Below are positions 18,620 through 28,210 of a stretch of DNA of 64,000 nucleotides, piece after piece. The notes under the pieces were generated by a model that saw only the letters and a program-made list of their open reading frames with translations, was not told where the DNA came from and did no database searches. A program made the position numbers and the translations under genes. Numbering within the stretch: position 1 is the stretch's first letter; every line of letters starts with the position of its first letter. Source of the DNA: Oryzicola mucosus (lineage in GTDB: Bacteria; Pseudomonadota; Alphaproteobacteria; Rhizobiales; Rhizobiaceae); assembly GCF_014534685.1 (NCBI RefSeq), contig NZ_JACVVX010000001.1:760501-824500 (forward strand), read 5' to 3'.

Positions 18620-19365
18620 AGGCCCGTCGCTCCCGCCGCCTCACCGCGCAGGACCGCAAGCGCTTCTCTGGGATCAATGCGCCCATCATAGAGCGCGCGA
18701 CCGGAAATCGCGCCTTCGAGTTTTTGGGCATCCGGCATGGTCAGGCGGACGATATCGGCGATGGAAGCGAGACCGCCCGACGCGATGACCGGGATGGAGA
18801 CGGCTTCGGCCAAGTCGATGGTCGAAGCCCAGTTGATCCCGGCCAGGATGCCGTCGCGGTCAATATCGGTGTAGATAATCGCCGAGACACCCGCGCCCTC
18901 GAATTTTTGGGCCAACTCGATCACGCCGAGGCTGGAGGCCTCCGCCCAACCCTCGACCGCGACCTTGCCGCCCTTGGCATCGATGCCGACGGCAATCTTG
19001 CCAGGGAATTGCTTGCAGGCTTGCTTGACGAGTTCTGGATCACGCACCGCCACCGTGCCCAGGATGACGCGCGCCAGCCCTTTGGACAGCCAGGCTTCGA
19101 TATGGTCGAGCGTGCGGATGCCGCCGCCGAGCTGCACCGGATTTTTCGTTGCCTTCAGGATCGCCTCGACAGCTGCACCATTGACGCTCTCGCCGGCAAA
19201 GGCACCGTTGAGGTCGACGACATGCAGCCACTCGAACCCCTGGTCCTCGAAGGCCTTGGCCTGGGCGGCCGGGTCGGCATTGTAGACGGTGGCCTGCTGC
19301 ATGTCGCCCAGCTTGAGGCGAACGCACTGGCCGTCCTTGAGGTCGATGGCGGGAAAAAGGATCAA
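18616..19365 (-). CDS. hisA: ProFAR isomerase HisA
   Basis: This (beta/alpha)8 enzyme isomerises ProFAR to PRFAR, the step before HisHF. The N terminus reads [17 protein letters not shown], with the catalytic Asp in AIDLKDG, and the partner Asp is in [11 protein letters not shown] chose the TTG at 19365 because GAGG sits about 9 bases upstream, it creates a 4-base TTGA overlap with hisH, and the protein then starts where the family does. A GTG at 19374 would add three residues but falls on the ribosome site itself. The protein is 249 residues. Confidence 0.95.
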   Translation of the reverse strand: MILFPAIDLKDGQCVRLKLGDMQQATVYNADPAAQAKAFEDQGFEWLHVVDLNGAFAGESVNGAAVEAILKATKNPVQLGGGIRTLDHIEAWLSKGLARVILGTVAVRDPELVKQACKQFPGKIAVGIDAKGGKVAVEGWAEASSLGVIELAQKFEGAGVSAIIYTDIDRDGILAGINWASTIDLAEAVSIPVIASGGLASIADIVRLTMPDAQKLEGAISGRALYDGRIDPREALAVLRGEAAGATGL

Positions 19366-20012
19366 GGCTTCCACCTCAGGAAATTGGCGATGAGGGCGAG
19401 GCCGAGCGCCTGGCTCTTTTCAGGATGGAACTGGGTGCCGGCCATGTTGTCGCGGCCAACGGCTGCGGTAACCGGTCCGCCATAGTCGGCAAGCGCCAGA
19501 ACCTCCGCATCCTTGCCGGCATCCAAATGGTAGGAATGGACGAAATAGGCGTGCAGACCATCGTCTCCTGTCGGGATTCCGGTGAACAGCGGGTGCGAAT
19601 GTTTCACGTGAATCGTGTTCCAGCCTATCTGCGGGATCTTCAGCGCAGGGTCGGTGGGCTCGATTTCCTTGACGTCGCCCGCAATCCAGCCGAAGCCATC
19701 AGTGATGGTTTTCTCCAGCCCGCGTTCGGACATCAGCTGCATGCCGACGCAGATGCCAAGGAAGGGGCGGGCCTTCTTCTCGACCGCATCGCGAATGGCG
19801 TCGACCATGCCGGGGACCGCGTTCAGACCGGCGCGGCAATCGGCATAGGCGCCGACGCCTGGCAGCACGATGCGGTCAGCCGTTGCGACCCGCTCGGCAT
19901 CTGCGGTCAGGTCGATTTCGGCCGGGATTCCCGCCTCGCGGGCAGCGCGCTGGAAGGCCTTCGTGGCCGAGCGGAGATTGCCCGAACCGTAGTCGATGAT
20001 GGCAACGCGCAT
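19362..20012 (-). CDS. hisH: Imidazole glycerol phosphate synthase subunit HisH
   Basis: This 216-residue class I glutamine amidotransferase supplies ammonia to HisF. The catalytic triad is visible as the Cys in [10 protein letters not shown] and the His-Glu pair in GTQFHPEKS. The N terminus IIDYGSGNL and the oxyanion PGVGA motif are standard. It begins just after the DUF2628 gene and overlaps hisA by 4 bases. Bases 19600-19615 within it match parS at 14 of 16 positions. Confidence 0.97.
   Translation of the reverse strand: MRVAIIDYGSGNLRSATKAFQRAAREAGIPAEIDLTADAERVATADRIVLPGVGAYADCRAGLNAVPGMVDAIRDAVEKKARPFLGICVGMQLMSERGLEKTITDGFGWIAGDVKEIEPTDPALKIPQIGWNTIHVKHSHPLFTGIPTGDDGLHAYFVHSYHLDAGKDAEVLALADYGGPVTAAVGRDNMAGTQFHPEKSQALGLALIANFLRWKP
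19600..19615. promoter_or_regulatory. Degenerate parS-like site inside hisH
   Basis: TGTTTCACGTGAATCG matches the parS consensus TGTTTCACGTGAAACA at 14 of 16 bases, with the central TTTCACGTGAA intact. It is about 15 kb from the proposed oriC on the opposite side from parAB. The distance and the two mismatches make occupancy uncertain. Confidence 0.45.
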
Positions 20013-20013
20013 G

Positions 20014-20505
20014 TCAGGGCCTTCCGGGATAGTTCAGCAGGAGTGCCGCGCCTGACCCTGACGGAGCAGGCCGAGGGCTCGGGCCCGGCGTGATCGTCAT
20101 GGCCAAGGGCTGGATCGGCTCGTCTGCCAGATGCGTCGCGGCTTCCGCGGCATAACGCAGTTCGACCTCGTCGCGACTTCCGGCGACCAGTGTGCCCCAT
20201 TCAGCCCAGTCCTTGCGGCGCAAGGCGGCGATGCGCATGGCCTGGCCTTCCAGGCCGACATAGATGGAAACCAGAAGCGACAGAAGCGAAACGGCTGCGG
20301 GGTGCAGGCCGTAGAAGCCTGCCAGCGAGATCAGCACCATGACGAGCAGCGCGACAGCTGCTTCCAGCCAGAGCCGATGCCACAAAAGCCAGAACACCGG
20401 CACGATGAAAGCCAGAAACGCAAAACCGTCGCGGATCAGGACGGCATCCTGAAAAGCCTTGCCGCCCGCCTGTCCCGGCGGCTCCATCACCACATAGACG
20501 GACAT
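20014..20505 (-). CDS. DUF2628 membrane protein
   Basis: This 163-residue protein begins [10 protein letters not shown] and has two or three hydrophobic helices between about residues 28 and 90, including [19 protein letters not shown], typical of DUF2628. A soluble C-terminal region from about residue 100 is proline-rich at its end. Function is unknown. It sits between hisB and hisH with 1-3 base gaps, an arrangement found in other Rhizobiales, so it is expressed with the his genes. No enzymatic motif is visible. Confidence 0.82.
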   Translation of the reverse strand: MSVYVVMEPPGQAGGKAFQDAVLIRDGFAFLAFIVPVFWLLWHRLWLEAAVALLVMVLISLAGFYGLHPAAVSLLSLLVSIYVGLEGQAMRIAALRRKDWAEWGTLVAGSRDEVELRYAAEAATHLADEPIQPLAMTITPGPSPRPAPSGSGAALLLNYPGRP

Positions 20506-20508
20506 GGT

Positions 20509-21108
20509 CTATCCTTTCAGGCTGCCCTTGGTCGAAGGCACCGCGTCGGGTTGGCGCGGATCGCTTTCGAGTGCTGCGCGCAGCACCCGCGCCACCGCCT
20601 TGAAGCAGGTCTCGGCGATATGGTGGTTGTTGGCGCCATAGAGGTTGGTGACATGCAGCGTGATGCCGGCGTGCTGCGCCAAGGCCTGGAAGAATTCACG
20701 CACCAGCTCGGTGTCGAAAGTGCCGATCTTAGGGGCTGAGAATGTCACGTCCCAGACCAGGAACGGCCGCCCTGAGACGTCGATGGCGGCGCGGGTCAGC
20801 GTCTCATCCATCGCGAGATCGAGCGAGGCATAGCGCATGATGCCCCGCCGCTCGCCAAGTGCCTTGGAGAGCGCCTGGCCGATGGCGATGCCGGTATCCT
20901 CGACCGTATGGTGGTCGTCGATATGCAGGTCGCCCTTGGCGCTCACCCTCATGTCGATCAGCGAATGCCGCGACAGCTGGTCGAGCATGTGGTCGAAGAA
21001 GCCTACTCCCGTGGCCATTTCGGCGCGGCCGGTGCCATCCACGTCAACCGAAACGGAAATCTCGGTCTCCTTGGTTGTGCGGCTGACTTCGGCTTTGCGA
21101 GCGGACAT
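20509..21108 (-). CDS. hisB: Imidazoleglycerol-phosphate dehydratase
   Basis: This 199-residue enzyme dehydrates IGP to imidazole acetol phosphate. Manganese-binding histidine motifs are visible as [27 protein letters not shown], and [14 protein letters not shown]. It is the single-function form, without the HisN phosphatase domain of enterobacteria. The ATG at 21108 has AAGGA upstream. It is the first gene of the operon and divergent from hslV; the 182-base gap between them must hold both promoters. Confidence 0.97.
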   Translation of the reverse strand: MSARKAEVSRTTKETEISVSVDVDGTGRAEMATGVGFFDHMLDQLSRHSLIDMRVSAKGDLHIDDHHTVEDTGIAIGQALSKALGERRGIMRYASLDLAMDETLTRAAIDVSGRPFLVWDVTFSAPKIGTFDTELVREFFQALAQHAGITLHVTNLYGANNHHIAETCFKAVARVLRAALESDPRQPDAVPSTKGSLKG

Positions 21109-21290
21109 TTCGGGCTCATCCTTCGTGGAAAACGAAAGCCTTCTACCAGCATGAACGGGTGAATGAAAGTTGGCAAAGCGGCGCGCGCGAAGCGGAATTG
21201 CAATCGCCGCAGCCATGCATACATATGCGGCGACCAACCCTCGTAACGCGCACGCCGCCGATTGGGGCCGCGCGCATCGGAGCATCTTAC

Positions 21291-21842
21291 ATGTCGAATG
21301 AACTTTCCATGCACGCCACGACCATCGTCACCGTGCGCAAGGGCAACAAGGTGGTGATCGCCGGCGACGGCCAGGTCAGCCTTGGCCAGACCATCATGAA
21401 AGGCAATGCACGCAAGGTGCGCCGCATCGGCAAGGGCGGCAACGTCATCACCGGCTTTGCCGGCGCCACCGCCGACGCCTTCACCCTGCTGGAACGGCTC
21501 GAAGCCAAGCTCGAACAATATCCCGACCAGCTGACCCGCGCCTGCGTCGAGCTTGCCAAGGACTGGCGCACAGATCGCTATCTGCGCCGGCTCGAAGCGA
21601 TGATGCTCGTGGCCGACAAGTCCGTGACGCTGGCCTTGACCGGCAATGGCGACGTGCTCGAACCCGAACATGGCGTCATGGCCATCGGTTCGGGCGGCAA
21701 CTATGCGCTTGCCGCCGCCCGCGCTCTGCTCGACACCGATAAGGACGCGGAAGACATCGCCCGCAAGGCAATGCAGATCGCTTCCGACATCTGCGTCTAC
21801 ACCAACAACAATTTCGTGGTCGAAACGCTCGATGCAGAATGA
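21291..21842 (+). CDS. hslV: HslV peptidase subunit of the HslUV protease
   Basis: This 183-residue protein is the threonine peptidase of the bacterial proteasome-like HslUV complex. A nine-residue propeptide (MSNELSMHA) precedes the catalytic TTIVTVRKG, so Thr10 becomes the mature N terminus. [13 protein letters not shown] and [14 protein letters not shown] are conserved. GGAG lies 9 bases before the ATG. The partner hslU is 2.4 kb downstream, separated by an acetyltransferase and two membrane-protein genes. The stop overlaps the next gene by 11 bases. Confidence 0.96.
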   Translation: MSNELSMHATTIVTVRKGNKVVIAGDGQVSLGQTIMKGNARKVRRIGKGGNVITGFAGATADAFTLLERLEAKLEQYPDQLTRACVELAKDWRTDRYLRRLEAMMLVADKSVTLALTGNGDVLEPEHGVMAIGSGGNYALAAARALLDTDKDAEDIARKAMQIASDICVYTNNNFVVETLDAE

Positions 21843-22338
21843 TCCGGTCTATGACTTCCGGCCGGTGATGGCCAAGGATCTGCCCCTCCTGGCCAAATGG
21901 CTGGCCGAGCCCCATGTCGCCGAATGGTGGGGCCCGGCCGAGGAAGAACTCGCCCAGATCCGCGAGCATATCGACAGCATTTCCGTCGAGCCGCTGATCG
22001 TGGAGCTCGGCGGCAAGCCGATCGCCTATCTGCAGAGCTACGATCCGCATATGGAAGACGACCATCCCTATGCCGACCAGCCCTATGGCACGCTGGGGCT
22101 GGATATCACGATCGGCCCGGCGGAATATCTGGGCCAGGGACATGGCTCGGCGATCCTCGACCAGTTCGCAGAAGAGCTGTTCGAGGAAGGCGCGCCGCGC
22201 CTGATCATCGATCCCGATCCGGGGAATGCGCGCGCGATCCGCGCTTATGCCAAAGCCGGTTTTCAGCCCATCGGAGAGCGCACGAGCATTTATGGGCCGG
22301 CGCTGATCATGGCGCGCGACGCGCCGGACGAAGAGTAG
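21832..22338 (+). CDS. AAC(6')-like GNAT acetyltransferase
   Basis: This 168-residue GNAT protein has an N terminus [16 protein letters not shown], then [10 protein letters not shown], the acetyl-CoA loop [11 protein letters not shown], and [20 protein letters not shown]. Each of these lines up with motifs of AAC(6')-Ib aminoglycoside acetyltransferases, from WLNRSHIVEWWG to DPSPSNLRAIRCYEKAGF. It is chromosomal, overlaps hslV by 11 bases and sits before hslU, so it is a resident gene and not a cassette. Whether it acetylates aminoglycosides or a native substrate is not known. Confidence 0.87.
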   Translation: MQNDPVYDFRPVMAKDLPLLAKWLAEPHVAEWWGPAEEELAQIREHIDSISVEPLIVELGGKPIAYLQSYDPHMEDDHPYADQPYGTLGLDITIGPAEYLGQGHGSAILDQFAEELFEEGAPRLIIDPDPGNARAIRAYAKAGFQPIGERTSIYGPALIMARDAPDEE

Positions 22339-22409
22339 CCGACAGCCGCTCATTCATCGCTGCTCCAAATGCGCTGCAAATGTGCTTTTGTGCGCTGGAA
22401 CTGATTCGG

Positions 22410-23024
22410 ATGGACACAGGGGGCACGGTGGCTCAGGCGGCACAGACACGGCACGGCACGGCATGGGGGTTGGACTGGAGGGCCGGCATCGGCGTCGCCG
22501 CCCTCCTGGTCGCAGCACAAGCCATCATCCTGCATCTTCTCGGCCGCATCTGGATCTGCAAATGCGGATATGTGAAATTGTGGCACGGCGTGGTGGTCAG
22601 TTCGGAGAACTCCCAGCACCTCTCCGACTGGTACACGTTCTCGCACATCATCCATGGCTTCCTGTTCTACTGGCTGTTCTGGCTCATCTTCCGCCGCTCG
22701 ACCGTGTGGACCCGCCTGTCCTTCGCCATCCTGCTCGAAGCGGCGTGGGAAATCCTGGAGAACAGCCCGATCATCATCAACCGCTATCGCGAGGCGACGA
22801 TCTCGCTGGATTATTTTGGCGACAGCATCGTCAATTCGGTCGCGGACACGCTGTGGATGGTGTTGGGCTTCGCCCTCGCCGCCCGCCTGCCGATCTGGCT
22901 GACGATCGCGCTCGCCATTCTGTTCGAACTGGTGGTCGGGTATCTGATCCGCGACAACCTCACGCTCAACGTGCTGATGCTGGTCTATCCGCTGGAATCG
23001 GTGAAGGCCTGGCAGGGCGGTTGA
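22410..23024 (+). CDS. DUF2585 (UPF0314) membrane protein
   Basis: This roughly 204-residue protein has four or five transmembrane helices and the family-specific cytoplasmic block [20 protein letters not shown] and [19 protein letters not shown]. Its function is unknown. The ATG at 22410 lacks a clear ribosome site. A GTG at 22428 has GGGGG 5 bases upstream and would give 198 residues, so either is possible. It is conserved between hslV and hslU in Rhizobiales. Confidence 0.85.
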   Translation: MDTGGTVAQAAQTRHGTAWGLDWRAGIGVAALLVAAQAIILHLLGRIWICKCGYVKLWHGVVVSSENSQHLSDWYTFSHIIHGFLFYWLFWLIFRRSTVWTRLSFAILLEAAWEILENSPIIINRYREATISLDYFGDSIVNSVADTLWMVLGFALAARLPIWLTIALAILFELVVGYLIRDNLTLNVLMLVYPLESVKAWQGG

Positions 23025-23079
23025 GCTTTCGACAGGTCGTCATAACGCAATCCCTGAAACATTCTGGGCGGACATCATA

Positions 23080-24228
23080 TTGATCAGCGCTGAAACACTG
23101 GAAAAAGCCGTCGCGGAGAGCACCATCACATCCGCCCAGCGCGAAAGGCTGCTCGCTATCGAGCAGGCCGGAACGACCGCCCTGGTCGAGGACGATGGCG
23201 GCGAGGAGAACCTGCGGCTGATCGGCGGCGGCAACGATTTGTTCGTCACCGTGGGCACGATCCTGCTGTCGGCCGGTTTCTATTTCGTGCTCAGCACCCT
23301 GCTTGCCGGCCAGGTTCTCGCCATTGCCGGCCTGATGGCGGCCTGCACCTGGGCTGTCGCCGAAATCGTCACGCGCCAGCACCGGATGAAACTGTCATCG
23401 ACCGTGCTCAGCCTCATCTTCATCGGCGCCGTCATGACGGGATTGTCGCAGATCACCTATGAACGCTACATGCTCGCCGTGCCGGAAACGATATGGCAGC
23501 TTGTAGCTTTGCGCGGCGATATCGCCCCGGCATCATACCTGTTTTTCGGTGGAACCATCGTTGCCGCCGTCGTTTATTTCCTCCGCTTTCGCGTGCCGAT
23601 CCTGGCCGGCGTGGTCGCCATCGCGGTGACATGCCTGGTGTTCCTGCAGACGGCGCTGTTTCTCTATGACGGTGTGACGACCGGATCGGTGGCGCCGCCC
23701 TCATTGCAGGACCTGCCGCAATTGCTGCGCGCGTCGCTCTACATGCCGCTGATCTGCGGACTGGCGGTGTTCGGCGTGGCGGTAGCGCTCGATCTGCACG
23801 ACCGCGACCGGCGCACCATCGGGTCGGACTGCGCGTTCTGGCTGCATGTCGTCTCAGCGCCGATGCTGGTGCATCCGCTGTTCATCCTGGCCACCGGACG
23901 CGATGTCGCCCTTGGCCGGATCGAGCCGGACACGATGGCCACCGTCCTGCTCGTCGCTCTGATCGCCGCTTTCGTCTATATCGCGCTGGCCATCGACCGG
24001 CGTTCGCTGCTGGCGCCGACGCTGGCCTATTTCGGTTCGCTCGGCATCTACTACCTCGTGCATTCCGCAGCCAATACGACCGGAGTCCCGCCCTTCGCGC
24101 TCATCCTCCTGGCGGTCGGCACCCTGATCATTTTCTTCGGCGCCGGCTGGCAGCGTATCCGCCGCTTGATCATCGGGCCGACACTCCCCACATCGGTGCT
24201 GAACAGACTTCCCCCCATCAAGGCTTAG
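23080..24228 (+). CDS. Polytopic membrane protein of unknown function
   Basis: This 382-residue protein has a soluble N terminus of about 55 residues ([23 protein letters not shown]) and then about ten hydrophobic segments (e.g. [20 protein letters not shown]). The layout resembles DUF2157-type predicted membrane proteins, but I cannot assign a family with certainty. The apparent start is TTG at 23080, since the next in-frame ATG would remove the conserved-looking N terminus. No strong ribosome site is visible. It ends 11 bases before hslU. Confidence 0.75.
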   Translation: MISAETLEKAVAESTITSAQRERLLAIEQAGTTALVEDDGGEENLRLIGGGNDLFVTVGTILLSAGFYFVLSTLLAGQVLAIAGLMAACTWAVAEIVTRQHRMKLSSTVLSLIFIGAVMTGLSQITYERYMLAVPETIWQLVALRGDIAPASYLFFGGTIVAAVVYFLRFRVPILAGVVAIAVTCLVFLQTALFLYDGVTTGSVAPPSLQDLPQLLRASLYMPLICGLAVFGVAVALDLHDRDRRTIGSDCAFWLHVVSAPMLVHPLFILATGRDVALGRIEPDTMATVLLVALIAAFVYIALAIDRRSLLAPTLAYFGSLGIYYLVHSAANTTGVPPFALILLAVGTLIIFFGAGWQRIRRLIIGPTLPTSVLNRLPPIKA

Positions 24229-24239
24229 CAATTCCCACC

Positions 24240-25550
24240 ATGTCGAATTTTTCCCCAAGAGAGATCGTTTCCGAACTCGACCGTTTCATCATCGGCCAGA
24301 AAGACGCCAAGCGCGCCGTGGCGATTGCCTTGCGCAACCGCTGGCGGCGCCAGCAGTTGGAAGGGCAGATGCGCGAAGAGGTCATGCCCAAGAACATCCT
24401 GATGATCGGACCCACCGGGGTCGGCAAGACTGAGATTTCGCGCCGTCTCGCCAAGCTTGCGGGCGCGCCTTTCGTCAAGGTCGAAGCGACGAAGTTCACC
24501 GAGGTCGGCTATGTCGGCCGCGATGTCGAGCAGATCATCCGCGATCTGGTCGAGATCGGCATCGGCCTGGTTCGCGACAAGATGCGTGAGGACGTCAAGG
24601 CCCGCGCTCATATCAATGCCGAGGAACGCGTGCTTGAGGCCCTTGTCGGCAAGACGGCGAGCCCGGCGACACGCGACAGCTTCCGCAAGAAACTGCGCGA
24701 CGGCGAGATGGACGACAAGGAGATCGAGATCGAGGTTGCCGACACCGGCACCGGCGGCATGCCGAGCTTCGACATTCCCGGCATGCCGGGAGCCAATGTC
24801 GGCGTGCTCAACATCAACGACATGCTGTCGAAGGCGATGGGCGGCAAACGCACCAAGACGCGCAAGACAACGGTCAAAGAATCCTACGCGCTCCTCATCG
24901 GCGACGAATCCGACAAGCTGCTCGACCAGGACGAGGTGATCCGCCGCGCGCTGGAATCTGCGGAGAATGACGGAATCGTCTTCCTCGACGAGATCGACAA
25001 GATCGCCGCGCGCAGCGACATTTCCGGCGGACCTTCGCGCGAAGGCGTGCAGCGCGACCTGCTGCCACTTGTCGAGGGCACAACGGTGGCAACCAAATAC
25101 GGGCCGGTGAAAACCGATCATATTCTGTTCATCGCCTCGGGCGCGTTCCACGTCTCCAAGCCGTCGGACCTGCTGCCAGAGCTTCAGGGCCGACTGCCGA
25201 TCCGTGTCGAGCTGCGCGCGCTGGAGAAAGAAGACTTCGTCCGCATCCTGACGGAGACGGAAGCCAGCCTGATCAAGCAGTATATCGCGCTGATGGCGAC
25301 CGAGGGCGTGACGCTCGATATCACCGAAGACGCCATCGACCAGCTTGCCGGCATCGCCGTCGATCTGAACGCCAGCGTCGAGAATATCGGCGCCCGCCGC
25401 TTGCAGACCGTCATGGAGCGGGTTCTGGACGAAATCTCCTATGACGCGCCCGACCGGAACGGCACGACCGTGACCATCGACGCCGCCTATGTGCAGAAAC
25501 ATGTCGGCGAACTGTCCAGGAATACCGACCTGTCGCGCTTCATCCTGTAG
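24240..25550 (+). CDS. hslU: HslU unfoldase subunit of the HslUV protease
   Basis: This 436-residue AAA+ ATPase unfolds substrates and feeds them to HslV. It has Walker A GPTGVGKT (57-64), the pore motif GYVGRDVE, Walker [11 protein letters not shown], and the C-terminal LSRFIL tail that docks into HslV. The I-domain (about 110-240) is shorter than in E. coli but normal for alphaproteobacteria. It lies 11 bases after the membrane protein gene. Confidence 0.97.
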   Translation: MSNFSPREIVSELDRFIIGQKDAKRAVAIALRNRWRRQQLEGQMREEVMPKNILMIGPTGVGKTEISRRLAKLAGAPFVKVEATKFTEVGYVGRDVEQIIRDLVEIGIGLVRDKMREDVKARAHINAEERVLEALVGKTASPATRDSFRKKLRDGEMDDKEIEIEVADTGTGGMPSFDIPGMPGANVGVLNINDMLSKAMGGKRTKTRKTTVKESYALLIGDESDKLLDQDEVIRRALESAENDGIVFLDEIDKIAARSDISGGPSREGVQRDLLPLVEGTTVATKYGPVKTDHILFIASGAFHVSKPSDLLPELQGRLPIRVELRALEKEDFVRILTETEASLIKQYIALMATEGVTLDITEDAIDQLAGIAVDLNASVENIGARRLQTVMERVLDEISYDAPDRNGTTVTIDAAYVQKHVGELSRNTDLSRFIL

Positions 25551-25577
25551 CGGTGTGGACGGGATTGGGGGCAATGG

Positions 25578-25697
25578 CCCCCTCATCCGGCCCTTCGGGC
25601 CGCCTTCTCCCCGGGGGGAGAAGAGAAAGCTGTCATCGCCGTTGCGGTCCCTCTCCCCTCGGGGAGAGGACGCGAGCAAAGCGAGCGGGTGAGGGGG
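25578..25697. repeat. Palindromic intergenic repeat, complete copy (copy B)
   Basis: This 120-base element lies between hslU and the DUF1402 gene. Its ends are inverted (CCCCCTCA at the left, TGAGGGGG at the right). It has three nested stems: CCGGCCC/GGGCCG, TTCTCCCC/GGGGAGAA and CTCTCCCC/GGGGAGAG. It then has GCGAGCAAAGCGAGC. Copy A at 2521-2645 has the same order. Elements of this kind are typical dispersed palindromes of rhizobial genomes. The rest of the 302-base gap shows no gene. Confidence 0.88.
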
Positions 25698-25852
25698 ATA
25701 CCCTTTCCTTGATCAACGCGACAACCGTCCATGTGGCCGAAACGTCCCATCGGCCCTATTCTTAACAAATTGGGCGGGGATTGCCTCGACACGCGTCGGT
25801 GCAGTCCATAACCTGCCCGGCCTGGTGCAGGACGCGGGGTGCGGCGGCTTTC

Positions 25853-26815
25853 ATGAAAAAAAGATCTCTCCTGGCGGCGATGCTGTTTGCGCTTCTTTCG
25901 AGCGCGCCCCAGACCAATGCAGCCACCGCGGTGCCACCGGGCAACCGCAACGCCGAACAGCCTTCCGTGCCCGGCGCTTCCAGCCGCCGAACCACGGCAG
26001 GCAACACCACCTTCGACGCCAAGTATCGCAAGGTGTTCGCGCTGCTCAGCAACGACTCCGATCTTCGGGCCAAGATACGCAAGGCAGCCTCGGCCTATGG
26101 CATCGACCCGATGCATATCGTCGGAGCCATCGTCGGCGAGCACACCTACAATGTCGACGCCTATGACCGGCTGCAGACCTATTACGTCAAGGCCGTCTCC
26201 TATCTCAGCAGCAGCCTGTCCTTCAGCTATAAGGGCGAGGACATCACCGAGTTCGTTGAGAGGCCGCAGTTTTCGAGTTGCGAGGGAATGCGCGACAGCT
26301 ACGACCTGTGGTCTTGCCGAGAGAGCGTCTGGAACCGCCAGTTTCGCGGCAAGACAGTCGACGGAAAAAGCTTCCCGAACGACCGCTTCAGCGCAACCTT
26401 CTTCCAACCCTTCTACGCCGGCCAGACCTTCGGCATCGGCCAGCTCAACCCGCTGACGGCGCTGCAGATGACTGACATGGTCCACCGCGTTTCCGGCCTG
26501 CCGAAGCTCGATGCAGGCGATTCCAACGACGTCTACAAGACGATCATGGATCCCGACCTCACCCTGCCCTATGTCGCGGCAACGTTGAAGACGTCGATCG
26601 ACGCCTATCGCTCCATCGCCGGCTTCGACATCTCGCAGAACCCCGGAGTTACCGCGACCCTCTACAATATCGGCAATCCCGAGGCGCGGGCCTATGCGCT
26701 GAAGGCCGAGAACGAGCGCCGCCGCGCAGCGGGCGAGCCTGAAAAGCTGCCCGAGGAAAATTATTACGGCTGGCTGGTCAATGAAAAGCTCGATGAGCTT
26801 AAGGCGATGTTCTGA
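25853..26815 (+). CDS. DUF1402 secreted protein
   Basis: This 320-residue protein starts MKKRSLLAAMLFALLSSAP, a clear signal peptide with likely cleavage after TNA, so it is exported. The mature part has AYGIDPMHIVGAIVGEHTYN, RPQFSSCEGMRDSYDLWSCRES, and FGIGQLNPLTALQMTD. The segment with GIDPMHIVGAIVGEH and FGIGQLNPLTA resembles a lysozyme-like or soluble transglycosylase fold, but the family is only known as DUF1402. No ribosome site is strong before 25853. Confidence 0.82.
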   Translation: MKKRSLLAAMLFALLSSAPQTNAATAVPPGNRNAEQPSVPGASSRRTTAGNTTFDAKYRKVFALLSNDSDLRAKIRKAASAYGIDPMHIVGAIVGEHTYNVDAYDRLQTYYVKAVSYLSSSLSFSYKGEDITEFVERPQFSSCEGMRDSYDLWSCRESVWNRQFRGKTVDGKSFPNDRFSATFFQPFYAGQTFGIGQLNPLTALQMTDMVHRVSGLPKLDAGDSNDVYKTIMDPDLTLPYVAATLKTSIDAYRSIAGFDISQNPGVTATLYNIGNPEARAYALKAENERRRAAGEPEKLPEENYYGWLVNEKLDELKAMF

Positions 26816-26821
26816 CCCGCA

Positions 26822-27214
26822 TCAGCCGGCTTGCCGCCATGGGAAGATTGCGCGCAGCGCAGGGTCACGTAGCCACAACCCGCCCCACATGAACAGCCCG
26901 AGATAGATGCTGAACAGGACATGGCTGAACAGCGGGTTGCCTATCCGTATTTGCGTGGCCATCGCTCCACCGAGAACGCCCATCATCAGCACCGCGCCAA
27001 GCACGCTGGTCTTGGGGAAGACATACAGCAGCACGCAAATCAATTCGATGATGCCGATCATCAACACATAGCCATCCGGCCATCCGAGCTGCCGCATCGT
27101 GTCGGTGGCAGCCGCCATGCCGAGGAACTTCGGCGTAATCGATGCACCCAGCATGAACAGAACGAAGATTGCCGACAAAACGCGGCCGGCCCAAAGCATG
27201 CTCTTTCGGCTCAT
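26822..27214 (-). CDS. DoxX-like membrane protein
   Basis: This 130-residue protein has four transmembrane helices (about 8-25, 48-65, 70-85 and 95-115). The pattern RVLSAIFVLFMLGASITPKF, then GIIELICVLLYVFPKTSVLGAVLMMG, is typical of DoxX-like proteins. The function of this subgroup is not established. It is convergent with the DUF1402 gene and is apparently a single-gene unit. Confidence 0.82.
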   Translation of the reverse strand: MSRKSMLWAGRVLSAIFVLFMLGASITPKFLGMAAATDTMRQLGWPDGYVLMIGIIELICVLLYVFPKTSVLGAVLMMGVLGGAMATQIRIGNPLFSHVLFSIYLGLFMWGGLWLRDPALRAIFPWRQAG

Positions 27215-27302
27215 CGCCTCGTCTCCCCTGCACTATGCCGCGAGCAGACCTAGCATAATGGGCGGGTATCGCGGTAGCAGGGGCGAAGGCGGGGCTCCCG
27301 CG

Positions 27303-27668
27303 CTACTGTCGTTTCCTGTCACGCACCAGCGTCTGGATGAGTTCCTTCAAGGTTTCCTCATCCAAGTCACCGATCCGCGCCGCAAGCAGGTTCGCCAGTT
27401 CGGTCGCAGCCGGCGACAGGCCCGATGTGTCGACCACCACGCGCGGTTCGGATGCTTGCGCCAGCGCGACGAGATCTTCGGCATCGTCCCAGATCAGGTT
27501 GAAATAGCCCAGGATCTTCTGGATCGTTGCCCAGGACGGCAAGCCGCGATGGCCATGTTCAAGCGCGGAGAGATAGGCGGCGCTGACGCCGATATCCGTC
27601 GCCATATCCTTTTGGCTCACGCCTTTCTGGCGCCGGAGGGCACGAAGGCGCTCGCCGAACGGCGTCAC
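27303..27668 (-). CDS. XRE-family transcriptional regulator
   Basis: This 121-residue protein has an N-terminal Cro/C1-type HTH (GERLRALRRQKGVSQKDMATDIGVSAAYLSALEHGHRG, about residues 5-43). An unclassified C-terminal half contains ATELANLLAARIGDLDEETLKELI. It overlaps the smr gene by 4 bases and so is co-translated with it. Its target is unknown; co-transcription with smr and mltA is conserved in rhizobia, which argues for a housekeeping, not phage, regulator. Confidence 0.85.
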   Translation of the reverse strand: MTPFGERLRALRRQKGVSQKDMATDIGVSAAYLSALEHGHRGLPSWATIQKILGYFNLIWDDAEDLVALAQASEPRVVVDTSGLSPAATELANLLAARIGDLDEETLKELIQTLVRDRKRQ

Positions 27669-28210
27669 TTGGGCAACACCTTGCGCAGGCGGACATAGAT
27701 GGCGCCGCCGCCGCCATGGTGGCGCGCGGCGTTGTCGTGGCTGCTGACGAGCAAGCGAAACGGCGGCGTGGTCAGCCAGATCGGCACCGAACGCCGCAGC
27801 ACGCCCTCGCCTTTCGAGGACGATCCCTTGCCGGTAATGACCAGCACGTAGCGAATACCGGAGGCATGGGCGCGACTGAGAAAGGACAGCAGCAGCGAAT
27901 AGGCCTCATCCTGGGTCATGCCATGCAGATCTACCCTGCCCTCGATGGGCAACCGACCCTTGGACAGCTTGTCGAGCGTCGGCTCGTCCAGCCTATGGCC
28001 GACATAGAGTTTCCTGGTGGGTTTCGGTTCGGGGCCAGGCGTCGGCGCCGCGGGGGCCTTCGATTGTTTGGAAGCGGGCTTTTCGGCCGGTCCGTCATCG
28101 GGCTCAGGGGCGAACACATCCTTTGGGCGCAACGGCTTCGTCGATTTGGCGACGAGGCTCCACAGCACCCTGTCTTCGCTCGTGAGGTGATCCTGTTTCG
28201 GCCGCTTCAT
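27665..28210 (-). CDS. Smr-domain protein
   Basis: This 181-residue protein ends in an Smr domain: RVDLHGMTQDEAYSLLLSFL with the DLHGMT signature, then VLVITGKG and HGGGGAIYVRLRK. Smr domains of this size are structure-specific endonucleases or nicking enzymes, related to the C-terminal domain of MutS2. The first 85 residues are disordered and proline/lysine-rich. It overlaps the mltA stop and the XRE start by 4 bases each. Confidence 0.9.
   Translation of the reverse strand: MKRPKQDHLTSEDRVLWSLVAKSTKPLRPKDVFAPEPDDGPAEKPASKQSKAPAAPTPGPEPKPTRKLYVGHRLDEPTLDKLSKGRLPIEGRVDLHGMTQDEAYSLLLSFLSRAHASGIRYVLVITGKGSSSKGEGVLRRSVPIWLTTPPFRLLVSSHDNAARHHGGGGAIYVRLRKVLPK

Noticed and set aside
25853-26815. 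DUF1402 called as a lytic transglycosylase
   Set aside because: The GIDPMHIVGAIVGEH segment is suggestive, but I see no complete catalytic motif set.
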